Translations under genes and position numbers: made by a program
In this document: in pieces, positions 18,396 to 28,800 of the stretch
How positions within the stretch are numbered: position 1 is the stretch's first letter
Layout of the letters: each line of letters starts with the position of its first letter
Source: Alcaligenes faecalis
GTDB taxonomy: Bacteria > Pseudomonadota > Gammaproteobacteria > Burkholderiales > Burkholderiaceae_B
Length of the DNA: 64,000 nt
Direction: 5' to 3'
NCBI RefSeq assembly: GCF_002443155.1
Contig: NZ_CP023667.1
Location: forward strand, 2,294,001 to 2,358,000
The notes under the pieces: model-generated
Database searches by the model: none
Told to the model about the DNA's origin: nothing
What the model saw: the letters and a program-made list of their open reading frames with translations, nothing else

Positions 18396-18757
18396 TGGTG
18401 GAGTCGGGGGGAATTGAACCCCCGTCCGCAAGCCGTCCACAGACAGTTCTACATGTGTAGTCAATTAATTTTAAGTTTTAACCTTGGACTATGCCAATTG
18501 ACAGGCCTTTCCTTGGCGATCCACTAAGTTTTAGAACCGGACTTCGTGGCGCAGACCGATTCGATTCTTTGTAAATAACACTGCTGTAGGTTGCCCTACC
18601 TAACCCAAAGACAAATTAGTGCAGTGGCCCAGCCTTAAGCGGCTAGAGCGAAACGCTCGTCGTTGGCGTTTATAGTTTTCCAGTGGATTTACGAGCGTAC
18701 TGGTGCTCGACACGCCCTGTGCTGCTTCTTGACCCACGTCGAAGCCATGTCGACCCC
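18396..18757 (-). ncRNA. ssrA: tmRNA (transfer-messenger RNA)
   Basis: Rescues stalled ribosomes and tags the nascent peptide. The 5' end GGGGTCG (18757-18751) pairs with CGACTCC next to the encoded 3' CCA (18396-18398), giving a 7-bp acceptor stem with one G-U pair. A T arm with TTCAATTCC is visible before it. The tag frame on the minus strand from 18667 to 18635 reads ANDERFALAA then TAA, the usual betaproteobacterial tag. Length about 362 nt. There is no integrase or repeated 3' end next to it, so it has not been used as an insertion site here. Confidence 0.97.
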
Positions 18758-18828
18758 ATGTGGATTAGCAACCATAGCACATCGGCTACAAAATGTATAG
18801 CTCCTGGTGCTAGAATAAGCCTCTTCCG

Positions 18829-18861
18829 CGCTCTGGCTGAGTCCTCGCCAGAGCGTTTTTT
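18829..18861 (+). terminator. Terminator hairpin in the sstT leader
   Basis: CGCTCTGGC (18829-18837), 9-nt loop, GCCAGAGCG (18847-18855), then T6. It lies 42 bp before the sstT ATG and a few bases after an extended -10 element TGCTAGAAT (18808-18816), so transcripts from that promoter would meet it at once. It could attenuate sstT or end a very short RNA. Confidence 0.7.
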
Positions 18862-18902
18862 CACGTACTTCACACCTACCCTTTTGTCTGGAGTCGCTTT
18901 CC

Positions 18903-20129
18903 ATGGCCCATCCCGCCAACCAAGCCAGAGGCCCATTAGGCTTTATCCTGCATGGCAGTCTTGTTACTCAAATTGTGATCGGTTTGATCGCCGGTATTTT
19001 GTTGGGGCGCTTTGCTCCTGATGTCGCGCACTCGATCGCCCTGCTTGGCCAATTGTTTGTCTCTGCCTTGAAGTCGGTAGCGCCAATTCTGGTTTTTGTA
19101 CTGGTAATGTCTTCCATTGCCAATCAAAAGGCCCAGTCATCCAGCCGCATGGGCCCGATTTTGCTCTTGTATGTTCTGGGCACCTTCCTGGCCGCGCTGA
19201 TTGCCGTGATCGCCAGTTTTGCCTTCCCCGTGAAACTCAAACTGGATCTGGCCAACTCCACACTGAACCCGCCCGGCAATATCGTCGAAGTGTTGCTGGA
19301 CCTGCTGACCAGCATTGTGGTGAACCCGGTGGATGCCTTGCTCAACGCCAATTACATGGGCATTTTGGCCTGGGCCATTACTTTGGGCCTGGCACTGAAG
19401 CACGGCTCGCAAGGGTCGCGTGATCTGTTGACCGATATGGCCAATGCTGTTTCCTCCCTGGTGCGTCTGGTGATTCGCTTTGCACCGTTGGGGATTTTTG
19501 GTCTGGTGGCGGTGACCATTGCCGAGTCGGGCTTTGACGCACTGCGCCAGTACGGTCTGCTGCTGATCGTTCTGGTGGGCTGCATGCTGATGGTGGCCCT
19601 GGTCGTCAACCCTTTGATCGTGTTTGCCAAGCTGCGTCGCAATCCATACCCACTGGTGTTCACCTGCCTGCGTGAAAGCGGCATCACAGCTTTCTTCACC
19701 CGCAGCTCTGCGGCCAACATTCCGGTGAACATGGCTTTGTGCGAGCGTCTGGGCCTTCATAAAGACACCTACTCGGTATCGATCCCGCTGGGCGCGACCA
19801 TCAATATGGCCGGTGCTGCCGTCACGATTACCGTGCTGACACTGGCTGCCGTCCATACCCTGGAAATCCCGGCTGACGTGCCTACTGCCCTGCTGCTGAG
19901 CCTGGTAGCTACCATTGCGGCTTGCGGTGCGTCTGGCGTGGCCGGTGGCTCTTTGCTGCTGATTCCACTAGCGTGCAATATGTTCGGAATTTCCAACGAT
20001 GTCGCCATGCAAGTCGTTGGTGTAGGCTTCGTAATTGGGGTGGTGCAAGACTCGGTAGAAACGGCCTTGAACTCCTCGACCGACGTGCTGTTTACCGCTG
20101 CGGCAACACTCGAACCAGGTCGTGCCTGA
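18903..20129 (+). CDS. sstT: Serine/threonine:sodium symporter SstT
   Basis: 408 residues, a DAACS-family carrier with about eight membrane helices and two re-entrant loops. Hallmarks: the Ser-rich tip [17 protein letters not shown] and [20 protein letters not shown], plus the C-terminal [15 protein letters not shown]. The size and N-terminus match SstT, which imports serine and threonine with sodium. A terminator hairpin sits in the leader upstream and another one follows the gene. Confidence 0.92.
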   Translation: MAHPANQARGPLGFILHGSLVTQIVIGLIAGILLGRFAPDVAHSIALLGQLFVSALKSVAPILVFVLVMSSIANQKAQSSSRMGPILLLYVLGTFLAALIAVIASFAFPVKLKLDLANSTLNPPGNIVEVLLDLLTSIVVNPVDALLNANYMGILAWAITLGLALKHGSQGSRDLLTDMANAVSSLVRLVIRFAPLGIFGLVAVTIAESGFDALRQYGLLLIVLVGCMLMVALVVNPLIVFAKLRRNPYPLVFTCLRESGITAFFTRSSAANIPVNMALCERLGLHKDTYSVSIPLGATINMAGAAVTITVLTLAAVHTLEIPADVPTALLLSLVATIAACGASGVAGGSLLLIPLACNMFGISNDVAMQVVGVGFVIGVVQDSVETALNSSTDVLFTAAATLEPGRA

Positions 20130-20151
20130 TTTGATACCTTGACGCACAAGG

Positions 20152-20178
20152 GGCCAGCCATTCAGGCTGGCCTTTTTT
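20152..20178 (+). terminator. Intrinsic terminator after sstT
   Basis: GGCCAGCC (20152-20159), loop ATTCA, GGCTGGCC (20165-20172), T6. Confidence 0.9.
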
Positions 20179-20285
20179 GTAGGTAATCCCAACTCGATCG
20201 CATCAGGCGGGACACCAGCCGCCATGCTTGGATGTCCGATTTTTATCAGACGCCTCCGCAGTCAGGCTCTTATCAAGGAATCTTT

Positions 20286-20918
20286 GTGGATTTAGCCAGC
20301 CTTTCTCTGTATATCGTTGCCGTCGCTGCCGTCACCGTCATTCCGGGGCCGACCATGCTGCTGGCCTTGAATAATGGAGCGCATGGAGGCAAACGGATTG
20401 CGGCATGTGGTATTGCGGGAGCGGCGCTCTCGGACCTGATTCTGATCGCAGCCGTAGGCTGTGGGCTGGGCGCCTTGCTGCTTGCCTCCGAGCAGCTTTT
20501 TACCGTGGTGAAATGGATAGGCGCGGCCTATCTGTTGTATTTGGCCTATGGGCTCTGGAACGCGCCGGTCCGCCCTGTCCAGACCGACACCCCCACAGAG
20601 AAAGTACGGACGGGTCGAGCCGCTTTCCTGCGATCCTTGCTGGTCGCCTTGTCCAATCCAAAAGCGCTGTTGTTTTTCTCTGCCTTTTTGCCGCAGTTCA
20701 TCCGGCCGGAAGAGGCAATTGCAGTCCAGTACATCACGCTGGCCCTGATCACTGCCCTGATTGATATTGCCCTGATGACCGTTTATGCCGTAGGTGGCCA
20801 TCACGCCATGCGCCTGCTTTCCGGCCAGGCCATGCGCTGGTTGAACCGGGGTTGTGCGGGCATGCTGGCGGGACTGGGTATTGCCTTGAGCCTGTACCGA
20901 CGCAGCAACTCCAACTAG
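20286..20918 (+). CDS. LysE/RhtB-family amino acid exporter
   Basis: About 210 residues with five to six membrane helices. The family signature VIPGPTMLLALNNGAHGGKR near the start and LLVALSNPKALLFFSAFLPQF in the middle match RhtB-type exporters of homoserine, threonine or leucine. I prefer the GTG at 20286 because AAGGA stands 6 bases before it and the protein then begins like its family; an ATG at 20232 adds 18 residues and lacks a ribosome site. It follows the serine/threonine importer SstT, an import-export pairing that may be coincidental. Confidence 0.85.
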   Translation: MDLASLSLYIVAVAAVTVIPGPTMLLALNNGAHGGKRIAACGIAGAALSDLILIAAVGCGLGALLLASEQLFTVVKWIGAAYLLYLAYGLWNAPVRPVQTDTPTEKVRTGRAAFLRSLLVALSNPKALLFFSAFLPQFIRPEEAIAVQYITLALITALIDIALMTVYAVGGHHAMRLLSGQAMRWLNRGCAGMLAGLGIALSLYRRSNSN

Positions 20919-21256
20919 GTAGGATGCACAACTTGGTTGAAGGAAACAAGGGACCCGAAACGGTCCCTTTTTCTTGTGCGCTTCGACCCGGCCCAGGCTG
21001 CTCCAAATCGGTCCATCACCATTCGTGACGCCGGAGCAACAAGCAAAACGACACAGCGCAAAACCCGACTAGATACATACACCCAGCACCATGTTCCGGC
21101 GGATGGGATCGTATATCATCATTCAGATGACCGCCCTGTTTGGCCTGCCAGGCTTGCACCGTGGCCAGTCCCTTAGCAACTCCGGTTTCTCAGCGCTGTC
21201 AGCCCAGCCTGGACCGCCACGATTTCCCCTTCACCCCGTATCAACAAGGAGCCAAG
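20919..21256. other. Intergenic region before the deoxyribosyltransferase gene
   Basis: About 340 bp. It contains the terminator of the exporter gene at its left end and presumably the promoter of the next gene. I see no supported coding frame or further clear structure. Confidence 0.4.
20948..20972 (+). terminator. Intrinsic terminator after the RhtB-type exporter
   Basis: AAGGGACC (20948-20955), loop CGAAAC, GGTCCCTT (20962-20969) followed by T residues. Confidence 0.85.
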
Positions 21257-21760
21257 ATGAAGCGTATCTATTTAGCGGGTCCTGACGTTTTTTTTAGTGA
21301 TGCCACCGAGCGTGCCAAGCTGCACAAGCAATTGGTGCGAGACTTTGGCTTCAAGCCTTTGCATCCCGTTGACCAGGAAGAAATCGAAGCCTCGTCCATC
21401 TACCACCACAATATCCGCCTGCTGGATCAGGCCGATGCGGTACTGGCGAATATCACTCCCTTCAGGGGGGCAGAAATTGATACCGGCACCGCTTTTGAAA
21501 TTGGCTATGCCGTGGCTCAGGGCTTGCCTGTTTTTACCTACCGTTCCACGGCTGATACGGTTCTGGATACCGTCAGAGAGCATTACAGCCCGGTCGTACT
21601 GGATCCGGCCAGCCAAATCTGGCGCGACCGCAATGGCGCCTTGATTGAAGATTTTGGCCTGCCCTCGAACCTGATGGTGGCAATCAGCACGGAGTTCGTA
21701 CATGGCACCTTTACCGATGCCCTGATTGCCGCGCAGGATTATTTCAAAGCCATCAGCTGA
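21257..21760 (+). CDS. Nucleoside 2-deoxyribosyltransferase family protein
   Basis: 167 residues. KRIYLAGPDVFF is the phosphate/ribose loop at the N-terminus, and GAEIDTGTAFEIGYAVAQGLPVF carries the conserved Glu expected to be the catalytic nucleophile. The family exchanges bases between deoxynucleosides or hydrolyses deoxynucleoside monophosphates (as in RCL/DNPH1), so the activity may be salvage or sanitation. ATG 21257 is preceded by AAGGAG. Alone in its transcript; only a weak hairpin (21768-21783) follows. Confidence 0.85.
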   Translation: MKRIYLAGPDVFFSDATERAKLHKQLVRDFGFKPLHPVDQEEIEASSIYHHNIRLLDQADAVLANITPFRGAEIDTGTAFEIGYAVAQGLPVFTYRSTADTVLDTVREHYSPVVLDPASQIWRDRNGALIEDFGLPSNLMVAISTEFVHGTFTDALIAAQDYFKAIS

Positions 21761-21818
21761 TTCATTCGCAGAAAAAATTCTGCTTGGCAATCAAGGACAA
21801 ACATTCAAACAGGCTTGA

Positions 21819-21847
21819 AATTAAACGGATTTTTGTAGAATTAAACG
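21819..21847. repeat. Direct repeats upstream of the RpiR-type gene
   Basis: AATTAAACG at 21819-21827 and 21839-21847, exactly 20 bp apart (two helical turns), in the promoter region of the RpiR gene. Same-face tandem sites suggest a regulator binding site, perhaps autoregulatory. Confidence 0.5.
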
Positions 21848-21968
21848 CCACGGACTCTCAGGTATGATGTGGCCCTGAAACCTTTAACCCGCCCACACGA
21901 ACCAAACAACGGGTTCCCCGCAACACCCGCTTTTCTTGAATCAAAAAAACAGGGCTACGCCCAGCACC

Positions 21969-22805
21969 ATGCCAGACACCAGCAACATCTCTTTTCTTGA
22001 CCGTGTACGCGCCATCCTGAGTGACCTTCCCACTTCCGAGCGACGTCTGGCCCAATTCACGTTGGACTTCTCGGGCGATCTGTCCAGCTACAACGCCTCG
22101 GAGCTGGCCAGCTTGGCCCAAGTCTCCAATGCCACCGTCACACGCCTGATCCGGCGTCTGGAATACGCGAACTACGAAGCGGCACGCAAGCAGATTCGCG
22201 CAGAAAAAACGGATGACGCCTTCACCTCGCTCAGCCAACCGCTGTCTGCGGGTGAGGCCACCTTGCATGCGCACTTGCAAGACAGCTATAGCAAGCTGGG
22301 CAATACCTACCGGCATCTCTCCCACTCGGTTCTGCTGGAGGCCAGCCAAGCTATCAGTCGTGCGCGGCAGGTGTGGCTGGTGGGTCTGCAGGCAAACTAC
22401 TTTCTGGCCGGGCATTTTCACTGGCATTTGTCCAAACTCATGCCGGGCGTACGGCTTATCCCCGGAGCGGGTCAGACCGTCTCCGAATACCTGGCCGACA
22501 TCCGGCAACAGGATGTCGTGATTGTTTTTGATTTGCATCCACGCCTCAGCCACATGCCAGAACTGATCCAGCGCCTGGAAACACACTGCACAGATATCGT
22601 GTTGATCACCGACCAGGATTACAAAGAGCGCCCCAAAACCCGCTGGTCCCTGCCTTGTCAGTCTGGCTCAGAACAGTTGCCTGATAATTCAGTGGCCGTT
22701 GCCAGCCTGTCTCATCTGCTGCTGTCCGAGATATTGAAAGTGCGTGGCGCTAATCGCAGTGATGAATCGGAACAAGAACTGACCACAGCTGACGCGCTGT
22801 TTTAA
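21969..22805 (+). CDS. RpiR/MurR-family regulator with SIS domain
   Basis: 278 residues. N-terminal HTH_6: ERRLAQFTLDF, then NASELASLAQVSNATVTRLIRRLEYANYEAARKQ. C-terminal SIS sugar-phosphate-binding domain from about residue 120 (ARQVWLVGLQANYFLAGHFHWHL). RpiR regulators normally respond to phosphosugars. No sugar genes flank it; the next gene is the DUF485-ActP acetate operon. ATG 21969 chosen over the TTG at 21936; neither has a strong ribosome site. Confidence 0.87.
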   Translation: MPDTSNISFLDRVRAILSDLPTSERRLAQFTLDFSGDLSSYNASELASLAQVSNATVTRLIRRLEYANYEAARKQIRAEKTDDAFTSLSQPLSAGEATLHAHLQDSYSKLGNTYRHLSHSVLLEASQAISRARQVWLVGLQANYFLAGHFHWHLSKLMPGVRLIPGAGQTVSEYLADIRQQDVVIVFDLHPRLSHMPELIQRLETHCTDIVLITDQDYKERPKTRWSLPCQSGSEQLPDNSVAVASLSHLLLSEILKVRGANRSDESEQELTTADALF

Positions 22806-22994
22806 TCAAACAAAGAACATCTTTTTTGAGCTTCCGCGACCGACTCAGGGCAAGAAAGACAAGCTCTTGTGCCTGTGCGTCTCCTGCATCATTTGCCCCG
22901 TCCAGCTAAACCCAGGCTCCAAACTCAGAGCCCTCTCCCCTCTCATCTACGACCAAAGTCGCCTGTTGGGAAAAGTTGATTCGTTCTATACATG

Positions 22995-23034
22995 CTGTAC
23001 ACAGAGCGCCCTCAAGCGCCAACTCTCTGTACAC
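22995..23034. promoter_or_regulatory. CTGTACAC repeats upstream of the acetate permease operon
   Basis: CTGTACAC at 22995-23002 and 23027-23034, 32 bp apart (three helical turns), with flanking ACAGAG and CTCTCT that make the pair roughly dyad-symmetric. It lies 60-100 bp before the DUF485 ATG, next to a -10-like TATACA (22988-22993). A candidate site for the response regulator encoded at 25194. Confidence 0.45.
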
Positions 23035-23092
23035 GCCGTGTTTAGAGAGCCTCGATGCCAAGAATCATCAATCCCAATAAGGAGACATCAAA

Positions 23093-23404
23093 ATGAGCTC
23101 AGCCAATACTGTCGTGACGGCAGTCACCCAGCACCCCGCCTATCAAGAGTTGCTTAGAAGACGCAACCGCATGAGCCTGATCTTTTTCGGCTTGACCGTG
23201 ATTGTGTACGCCGGTTTTATCCTGACCCTGGCCTTTGATCCCGAACTGTTCAGCCGCTCTGTCGGTTCCATGACCATGACGATTGGTGTGCTTAGCGCCG
23301 CCATTGTGCTGCTTAGCGCCGTCGTGCTGGTGTCCGCCTTCGTCTACATTTCCAACAAGGTGTATGACCCCTTGCTGGCTCAAATCATGAAGGATGTGAC
23401 ATGA
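23093..23404 (+). CDS. DUF485 inner-membrane protein (YjcH type)
   Basis: 103 residues with two membrane helices (about 28-50 and 62-86) after the family motif [15 protein letters not shown]. It always accompanies ActP-type symporters and is thought to assist them. AAGGAG precedes the ATG. The stop overlaps the start of actP by four bases (ATGA), showing translational coupling. Confidence 0.92.
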   Translation: MSSANTVVTAVTQHPAYQELLRRRNRMSLIFFGLTVIVYAGFILTLAFDPELFSRSVGSMTMTIGVLSAAIVLLSAVVLVSAFVYISNKVYDPLLAQIMKDVT

Positions 23405-25065
23405 AGAAACTACTTCTGAGCCTGGGCCTGTTCAGTCTGGCCAGCGGCAATGCCATGGCGGCCTCCCCCGGCCAGGCCAATACCTCCGCCATTGTCATGT
23501 TCCTGATCTTTATTGCCGGGACCATGGGCATTACCTGGTGGGCAGCACGCCGCACACGCACCACGTCCGACTTTTACACCGCCGGTGGCGGTTTGACCGG
23601 CTTTCAAAACGGCCTGGCGATTGCCGGGGACTATCTGTCCGCCGCCTCCTTCCTGGGGATTGCGGGCATGGTGTACGTCAGCGGTTTTGACGGCATGATT
23701 TACGCCATTGGCTTCATGTTCGGCTGGCCGGTCGTGATGTTCCTGATTGCAGAACGCCTGCGCAATCTGGGCCGCTACAACTTTGCCGACGTCACCTCGT
23801 TTCGCCTGTCCCAGAACCCCATGCGGATTCTGGCGGCCAGTGCGTCCCTGCTGATCATCGCCCTGTACCTGATCGCGCAAATGGTGGGCGCGGGCAAGCT
23901 GATCGTGCTGCTGTTTGGTCTGGACTACAACGTGGCCGTCGTCATCGTAGGTTCACTGATGATGATTTACGTCACCTTTGGCGGCATGACAGCCACCACC
24001 TGGGTGCAAATCATCAAGGCCGTACTGATGCTGTTCGGTGCCACACTGATGACGATTCTGGTTCTGGCTGCGTTCTACTGGGATGTCGATGCCATGCTGG
24101 CCGCTGCCGTGGAAACGCACCCTACCGGACACGCCATTCTTGAACCCGGCGCAGCTGTCAGCAGCAACCCGCTGAACGTGCTGTCCCTGGGTATTGCCCT
24201 GGCCTTCGGTACCGCAGGTCTGCCGCATATCCTGATGCGTTTCTTTACCGTGGCCGATGCCAAGGAAGCCCGTAAATCCGTGATCTACGCCAGCAGCTTT
24301 ATTGGCTACTTCTACCTGCTGACCTTCATCATCGGTTTCGGTGCCATCGCCTTGCTGGTCAAGCATCCCGAGTACTTCCAGACCGGCCCGGATGGTTCCT
24401 TCAACATGCTGACCAACCTGATTGGTGGCACCAATATGGTGGCGGTGCACCTGGCCAATGCGGTAGGTGGCAACCTCTTGCTGGGCTTCCTGGCCGCCGT
24501 GACCTTTGCAACAATCGTAGCCGTGGTTGCAGGATTGGCCTTGGCCGGTGCCGCGGCTATTTCGCATGACTTGTACGCCAACGTCATTGCCAAAGGACGC
24601 GCGACCGAAAAAGACCAGATGCGCATTTCGCGTATCTCCACGGTGGTGCTGGGTGTGCTGGCAATTTTGCTGGGCATTATCTTTGAAAACCAGAACGTTG
24701 CCTTCATGGTGGGCCTGGCCTTTGCCATTGCCGCCAGTGCCAACTTCCCGGTTCTGGTGCTGTCGATCGCCTGGCGTGGTTGCACCACACGGGGCGCCAC
24801 CATTGGCGGCTTCCTGGGCCTGGTCACCGCCACAGTGTGGGTGGTCTTGAGCAGCACGGTGTGGGTCGATGTATTCGGTTTTGCCGAGCCCATCACGCCT
24901 TTCCCTAACCCCGGCATCCTCTCCATCCCGCTGGCTTTCTTCTCGATCTGGCTGTTCTCGACCCTGGATAACAGCGCACGCGCTGCCAAGGAACGCGAAG
25001 CCTTCGAAGCTCTGACCGTACGCAGTCAAACCGGCATTGGTGCTGCCAGCGCCAGCGCTCACTAA
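23401..25065 (+). CDS. actP: Cation/acetate symporter ActP
   Basis: 554 residues of the sodium:solute symporter family with a cleavable-looking N-terminal segment ([10 protein letters not shown]) and about 13 membrane helices. Family features include [34 protein letters not shown] and [24 protein letters not shown]. Takes up acetate and other short monocarboxylates. Co-transcribed with DUF485 and followed by a terminator. The neighbouring CrbR/CrbS genes encode the two-component system known from other proteobacteria to activate acetate uptake and acetyl-CoA synthetase. Confidence 0.95.
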   Translation: MKKLLLSLGLFSLASGNAMAASPGQANTSAIVMFLIFIAGTMGITWWAARRTRTTSDFYTAGGGLTGFQNGLAIAGDYLSAASFLGIAGMVYVSGFDGMIYAIGFMFGWPVVMFLIAERLRNLGRYNFADVTSFRLSQNPMRILAASASLLIIALYLIAQMVGAGKLIVLLFGLDYNVAVVIVGSLMMIYVTFGGMTATTWVQIIKAVLMLFGATLMTILVLAAFYWDVDAMLAAAVETHPTGHAILEPGAAVSSNPLNVLSLGIALAFGTAGLPHILMRFFTVADAKEARKSVIYASSFIGYFYLLTFIIGFGAIALLVKHPEYFQTGPDGSFNMLTNLIGGTNMVAVHLANAVGGNLLLGFLAAVTFATIVAVVAGLALAGAAAISHDLYANVIAKGRATEKDQMRISRISTVVLGVLAILLGIIFENQNVAFMVGLAFAIAASANFPVLVLSIAWRGCTTRGATIGGFLGLVTATVWVVLSSTVWVDVFGFAEPITPFPNPGILSIPLAFFSIWLFSTLDNSARAAKEREAFEALTVRSQTGIGAASASAH

Positions 25066-25101
25066 GGCTTTTACGCTGATTCAATCAGCACGCTGGAACA
25101 G

Positions 25102-25130
25102 AAAACAGGGCATTTCGGTGCCCTGTTTTT
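25102..25130 (+). terminator. Intrinsic terminator after actP
   Basis: ACAGGGC (25105-25111), 8-nt loop, GCCCTGT (25120-25126), T5. Confidence 0.88.
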
Positions 25131-25193
25131 ACTGATGTGCAGCTCATCCTGGCAGGCACCATTACAGAAACTTGAACATGGCATAATCCTCAC

Positions 25194-25856
25194 ATGAATG
25201 AACTGCTCATTGCTGACGATCACCCGCTGTTTCGTGAAGCATTACGAGGCGTCGTAGCCAGCCTGTTTCCCGGCACGGCCATCTACGAAGCGGATCGCAT
25301 CTCCAATTTATATCCACTGGTCGACGACCATCCTGACGCCGATCTGCTCCTGCTGGATCTGGACATTCCAGGGGCAATCGGGTTCAGTGCGCTGGTTCAT
25401 TTGCGCGCAACCTATCCCTCCCTGCCCATCATTCTGGTCACCGCCCATGAAGAGGCCCGCTTCATGCGCCGCGCCATGGATCACGGCGCCATGGGCTTCA
25501 TCCCCAAATCCATCGATGCACAAACGCTGGGTGTGGCCTTGCAAGTGGTGCTGGATGGTGGCACCTGGCTGCCGGAAATCGGCTCGTCCGCCCCCGGCAT
25601 CAGCCTGGACGAACGCGAAGTGGCAGCCAAACTGCGCGAACTGACACCACAACAATTTCGCGTGCTGCAAATGCTCAGCACCGGCCAACTGAACAAGCAG
25701 ATCGCCTACGAGCTGAATGTCTCGGAGGCCACTATCAAGGCGCACATGACAGCCATTTTGCGCAAGCTGGGTGCCTCCAACCGCACCCAGGCCGTCCTGA
25801 TGGCCAGTCATCTTGGCCTGAACCAGGATGAATCCCAGGACGCTAATACGTTTTAA
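25194..25856 (+). CDS. crbR: LuxR/NarL-type response regulator, CrbR (ErdR) family
   Basis: 220 residues. Receiver: acidic pocket IADDHPLFRE, phospho-acceptor Asp55 in LLDLDIPG, switch Thr in LVTAHEE, Lys in GFIPKSID. C-terminal LuxR HTH: LTPQQFRVLQMLSTGQLNKQIAYELNVSEATIKAHMTAIL. It lies between actP and the transporter-kinase gene, the arrangement and protein type of CrbR/ErdR, regulators that switch on acetate assimilation. Its last 14 bases overlap the 3' end of the convergent kinase gene. Confidence 0.87.
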   Translation: MNELLIADDHPLFREALRGVVASLFPGTAIYEADRISNLYPLVDDHPDADLLLLDLDIPGAIGFSALVHLRATYPSLPIILVTAHEEARFMRRAMDHGAMGFIPKSIDAQTLGVALQVVLDGGTWLPEIGSSAPGISLDEREVAAKLRELTPQQFRVLQMLSTGQLNKQIAYELNVSEATIKAHMTAILRKLGASNRTQAVLMASHLGLNQDESQDANTF

Positions 25857-28800
25857 TTTGCGCGGTCAAAAAAGCTCGTAGCGAAGCGGGCTTTACCGGC
25901 TTGGTCAGCACCAGATAGCCATATTGTCTAGCCGCTGCTTTCAGCTCGTCACTACCATCCGCCGTCAACAAAGCCCCCTGCGCATGAGGCAAATGCAGGC
26001 GCAATAATTGCAACGCCTGCAAGCCATCCAGCCGATCATGCAAGTGATAATCCACCAGCAAGACATCGGGGTTCAGGGCTATTTTCTCCAACGCACTGTC
26101 TACCGTATTGGCGGTGATGATTTCCGCTCCCCAACGGCCCAGCAAGACTTCCATACCCGCAATAATATCCAGATCATTATCCAGACACAGCACGCGCAAG
26201 CCCGTCAAAGGCAAGCCATCGGCAGGCTTGCTGGACTCCTTGCTGGGGTGACTACTGGCCTCGCTAGCGTGGCTCAAAGGGACGCGAATGGAGAACATGC
26301 TGCCGCGCCCCACTTCGGACCGCACATCCAGCGTATGCCCCAGCAAGACCGCAATACGTTGGCAAATGGACAGGCCCAATCCCAGGCCGCGGCCATCCCA
26401 ATCGAAGGCTTGCTCATAGCGATGGAACTCCGCATAAATCTGCTGAATATGATGCGGCGGGATGCCCTGTCCTGAATCCCAGACCTGAAACTCCAGTTCC
26501 TTGCCCCGAACTCGAACGCCAAACACCACCCGCCCCTCCTGCGTATACCGCAAGGCATTAGCCAGGAAGTTCTGCAGCACACGACGCAGCAGACGATGGT
26601 CGCTATACACCTGCAAAGGTCGAGCATGAACCCGCAACTGGATACCACGGCGTGCAGCCATAGGAGCGTATTGGTCCGCCAAATGCTGCAGCAGATGCTG
26701 CACATTGATCACACCCAGATCCGGCTTCAAGGCTCCGGCATCCAGACGGGAAATATCCAGCAGACCTTCCAGCAACTCCTCTGCGGTACGCAAAGAAGTG
26801 TCGACCCGCTCGGCCAGATTGGGCATCTCCGCAAGATCATGGGTATCCCGCAAGGCCGAGGCAAACAGACGCGCTGCGTTAATCGGTTGCAGTACGTCGT
26901 GGCTGACCGCCGTCAGGAAGCGGGTACGAGACTCCTGGGCTTTTTCCGCCTCTTGCGTACGCACTGCAACGCGCTGCTCCAGGCTGTCGTTCATCTCCCG
27001 CAACTCGCGCTCCACGCGCTTGTAATGCGTGATGTCGCTATAGCTGGTGACGTAACCGCCGCCTGGCAAAGGCCGCCCACGCAGCTCCACCACCTGCTTG
27101 TCATTCAACATGCGTTGAGTCACATAAGACGAGCCTTCGCGCATGAACTGAATACGACGTTCTATGGCTTGTTCCACCCCGATGCTTTCCACGCCATCGA
27201 CCTTGCCCCGCTCGGCATTAAAGCGAATCAGATCCGCCACCGAACGGCCTACATACAACATGCTGGGCGGATAATCGAATAACTGCTGATAGCGCTGGTT
27301 CCATGCAACCAGACGCATGTCCGCATCCACCACGCTGACGCCCTGATCAATATTTTCCAGCGTCGCCAGCAAAATATCCCGATTGAAACGCAGCTCCTGG
27401 CCCGCCTCATCCAGCACGGCCATGATGGCGGCCACCTCCATGCCCGAACCACGCAAGGCACTGGTCAGCACCAGACGGGCAGACGCCGCCCCCACCGCCG
27501 CCGCCAATAGCAACTCGGTGAAATGCACCCAGGCACTATCAGCCCGCAAGCCGGGCTCCAGCGCTTGCTTGACCTGTCTGGCCTGAGTCTCAAAAGCACG
27601 GCGCGCCATTTTCTTGCCAACAATACGCTCCGCCAATGCCAGCAGATCGTGCACCGACAGATCCCCATAAGAATGCCGGGCCGCCAGTGTTTGTCGCTCT
27701 GCATAAGGATCCAGAAAAGGCTCGGCACGCAAGCGTTCTCCCAGGCCTGGACGTCGACGCCACGACACCCACAAGAAAGCACTGATATTGCACAGCAAGG
27801 ACCAGAAAGTGCCATGCGTCAGCGGGTCCCAACCTTCTACGCCAAACAACTGATAAGGGCGCAGCCAGGACAGTCCAAAAGGTCCTTGATGCAACCAGTC
27901 ATCCGCCAACCAGCCGACCTCGGTCAGAGTCGGCAAGAGCAAGGTATAGACCCAGATGGCAAAGCCCAATAGCAGTCCGGCCTCTACGCCCTGTCGACTG
28001 GCACCGCGCCAATACAAGCCACCAATCAAGCCCGGCCCAAACTGTGCGACCGCCACAAAAGCCATCAACCCATAGGCCGCCAAGGTCGTGTCGCTGCCGC
28101 TCAGCATGTAATAGCCATAAGCCACGCCCGCCAGCGCCATGATGGCAACACGACGTATCCATAGCACCGTAGAAGCCACCGTGCTTTGCTGATATTGCGC
28201 CCAACCACGGCGCAGCAACAAGGGCATCACCAAGTCATTACTGACCATGGTCGAGAGTGCCACGCTGGTCACAATCACCATGCCGGTTGCCGCAGAAAAA
28301 CCGCCTATATAAACCATCAAGGCCAGGCCAACCTGGTTTTGCGACAAGGGCAAGGCCAGCACAAAACTGTCCGGTGCCACGCCCTCGCCCCCGGCGCCAA
28401 ACAAGCTGACACCCGCCGCGGCAATAGGCAAAACCATGACGCTGACCACCAGCAGATACGCACCGAACAACCAGCGCGCCCGCCGTATATCCACCACGTC
28501 ACCACACTCCACAATGGCCACATGGAACTGACGGGGCAAACAAATAATGGCGGCAAAAGCCAGCAAGGTCTGCCCTACAAAGCCCACGGGTGGACTGTTC
28601 TCGAACAAGGTGGTGACAGCTCCCACCATATTGAGTTCAGCCTCGCCAAACCAGCGAAAGGCGAACAAACCAACGGCGACCAGCGCCACCAGTTTCACCA
28701 CCGATTCAAACGCCACAGCCAGCATCAAACCCGGTCTGTGCTCGGTGGCATCAACCTGTCGCGTTCCAAACAGAATGGAGAACAAGGCCATCAAAATGGC

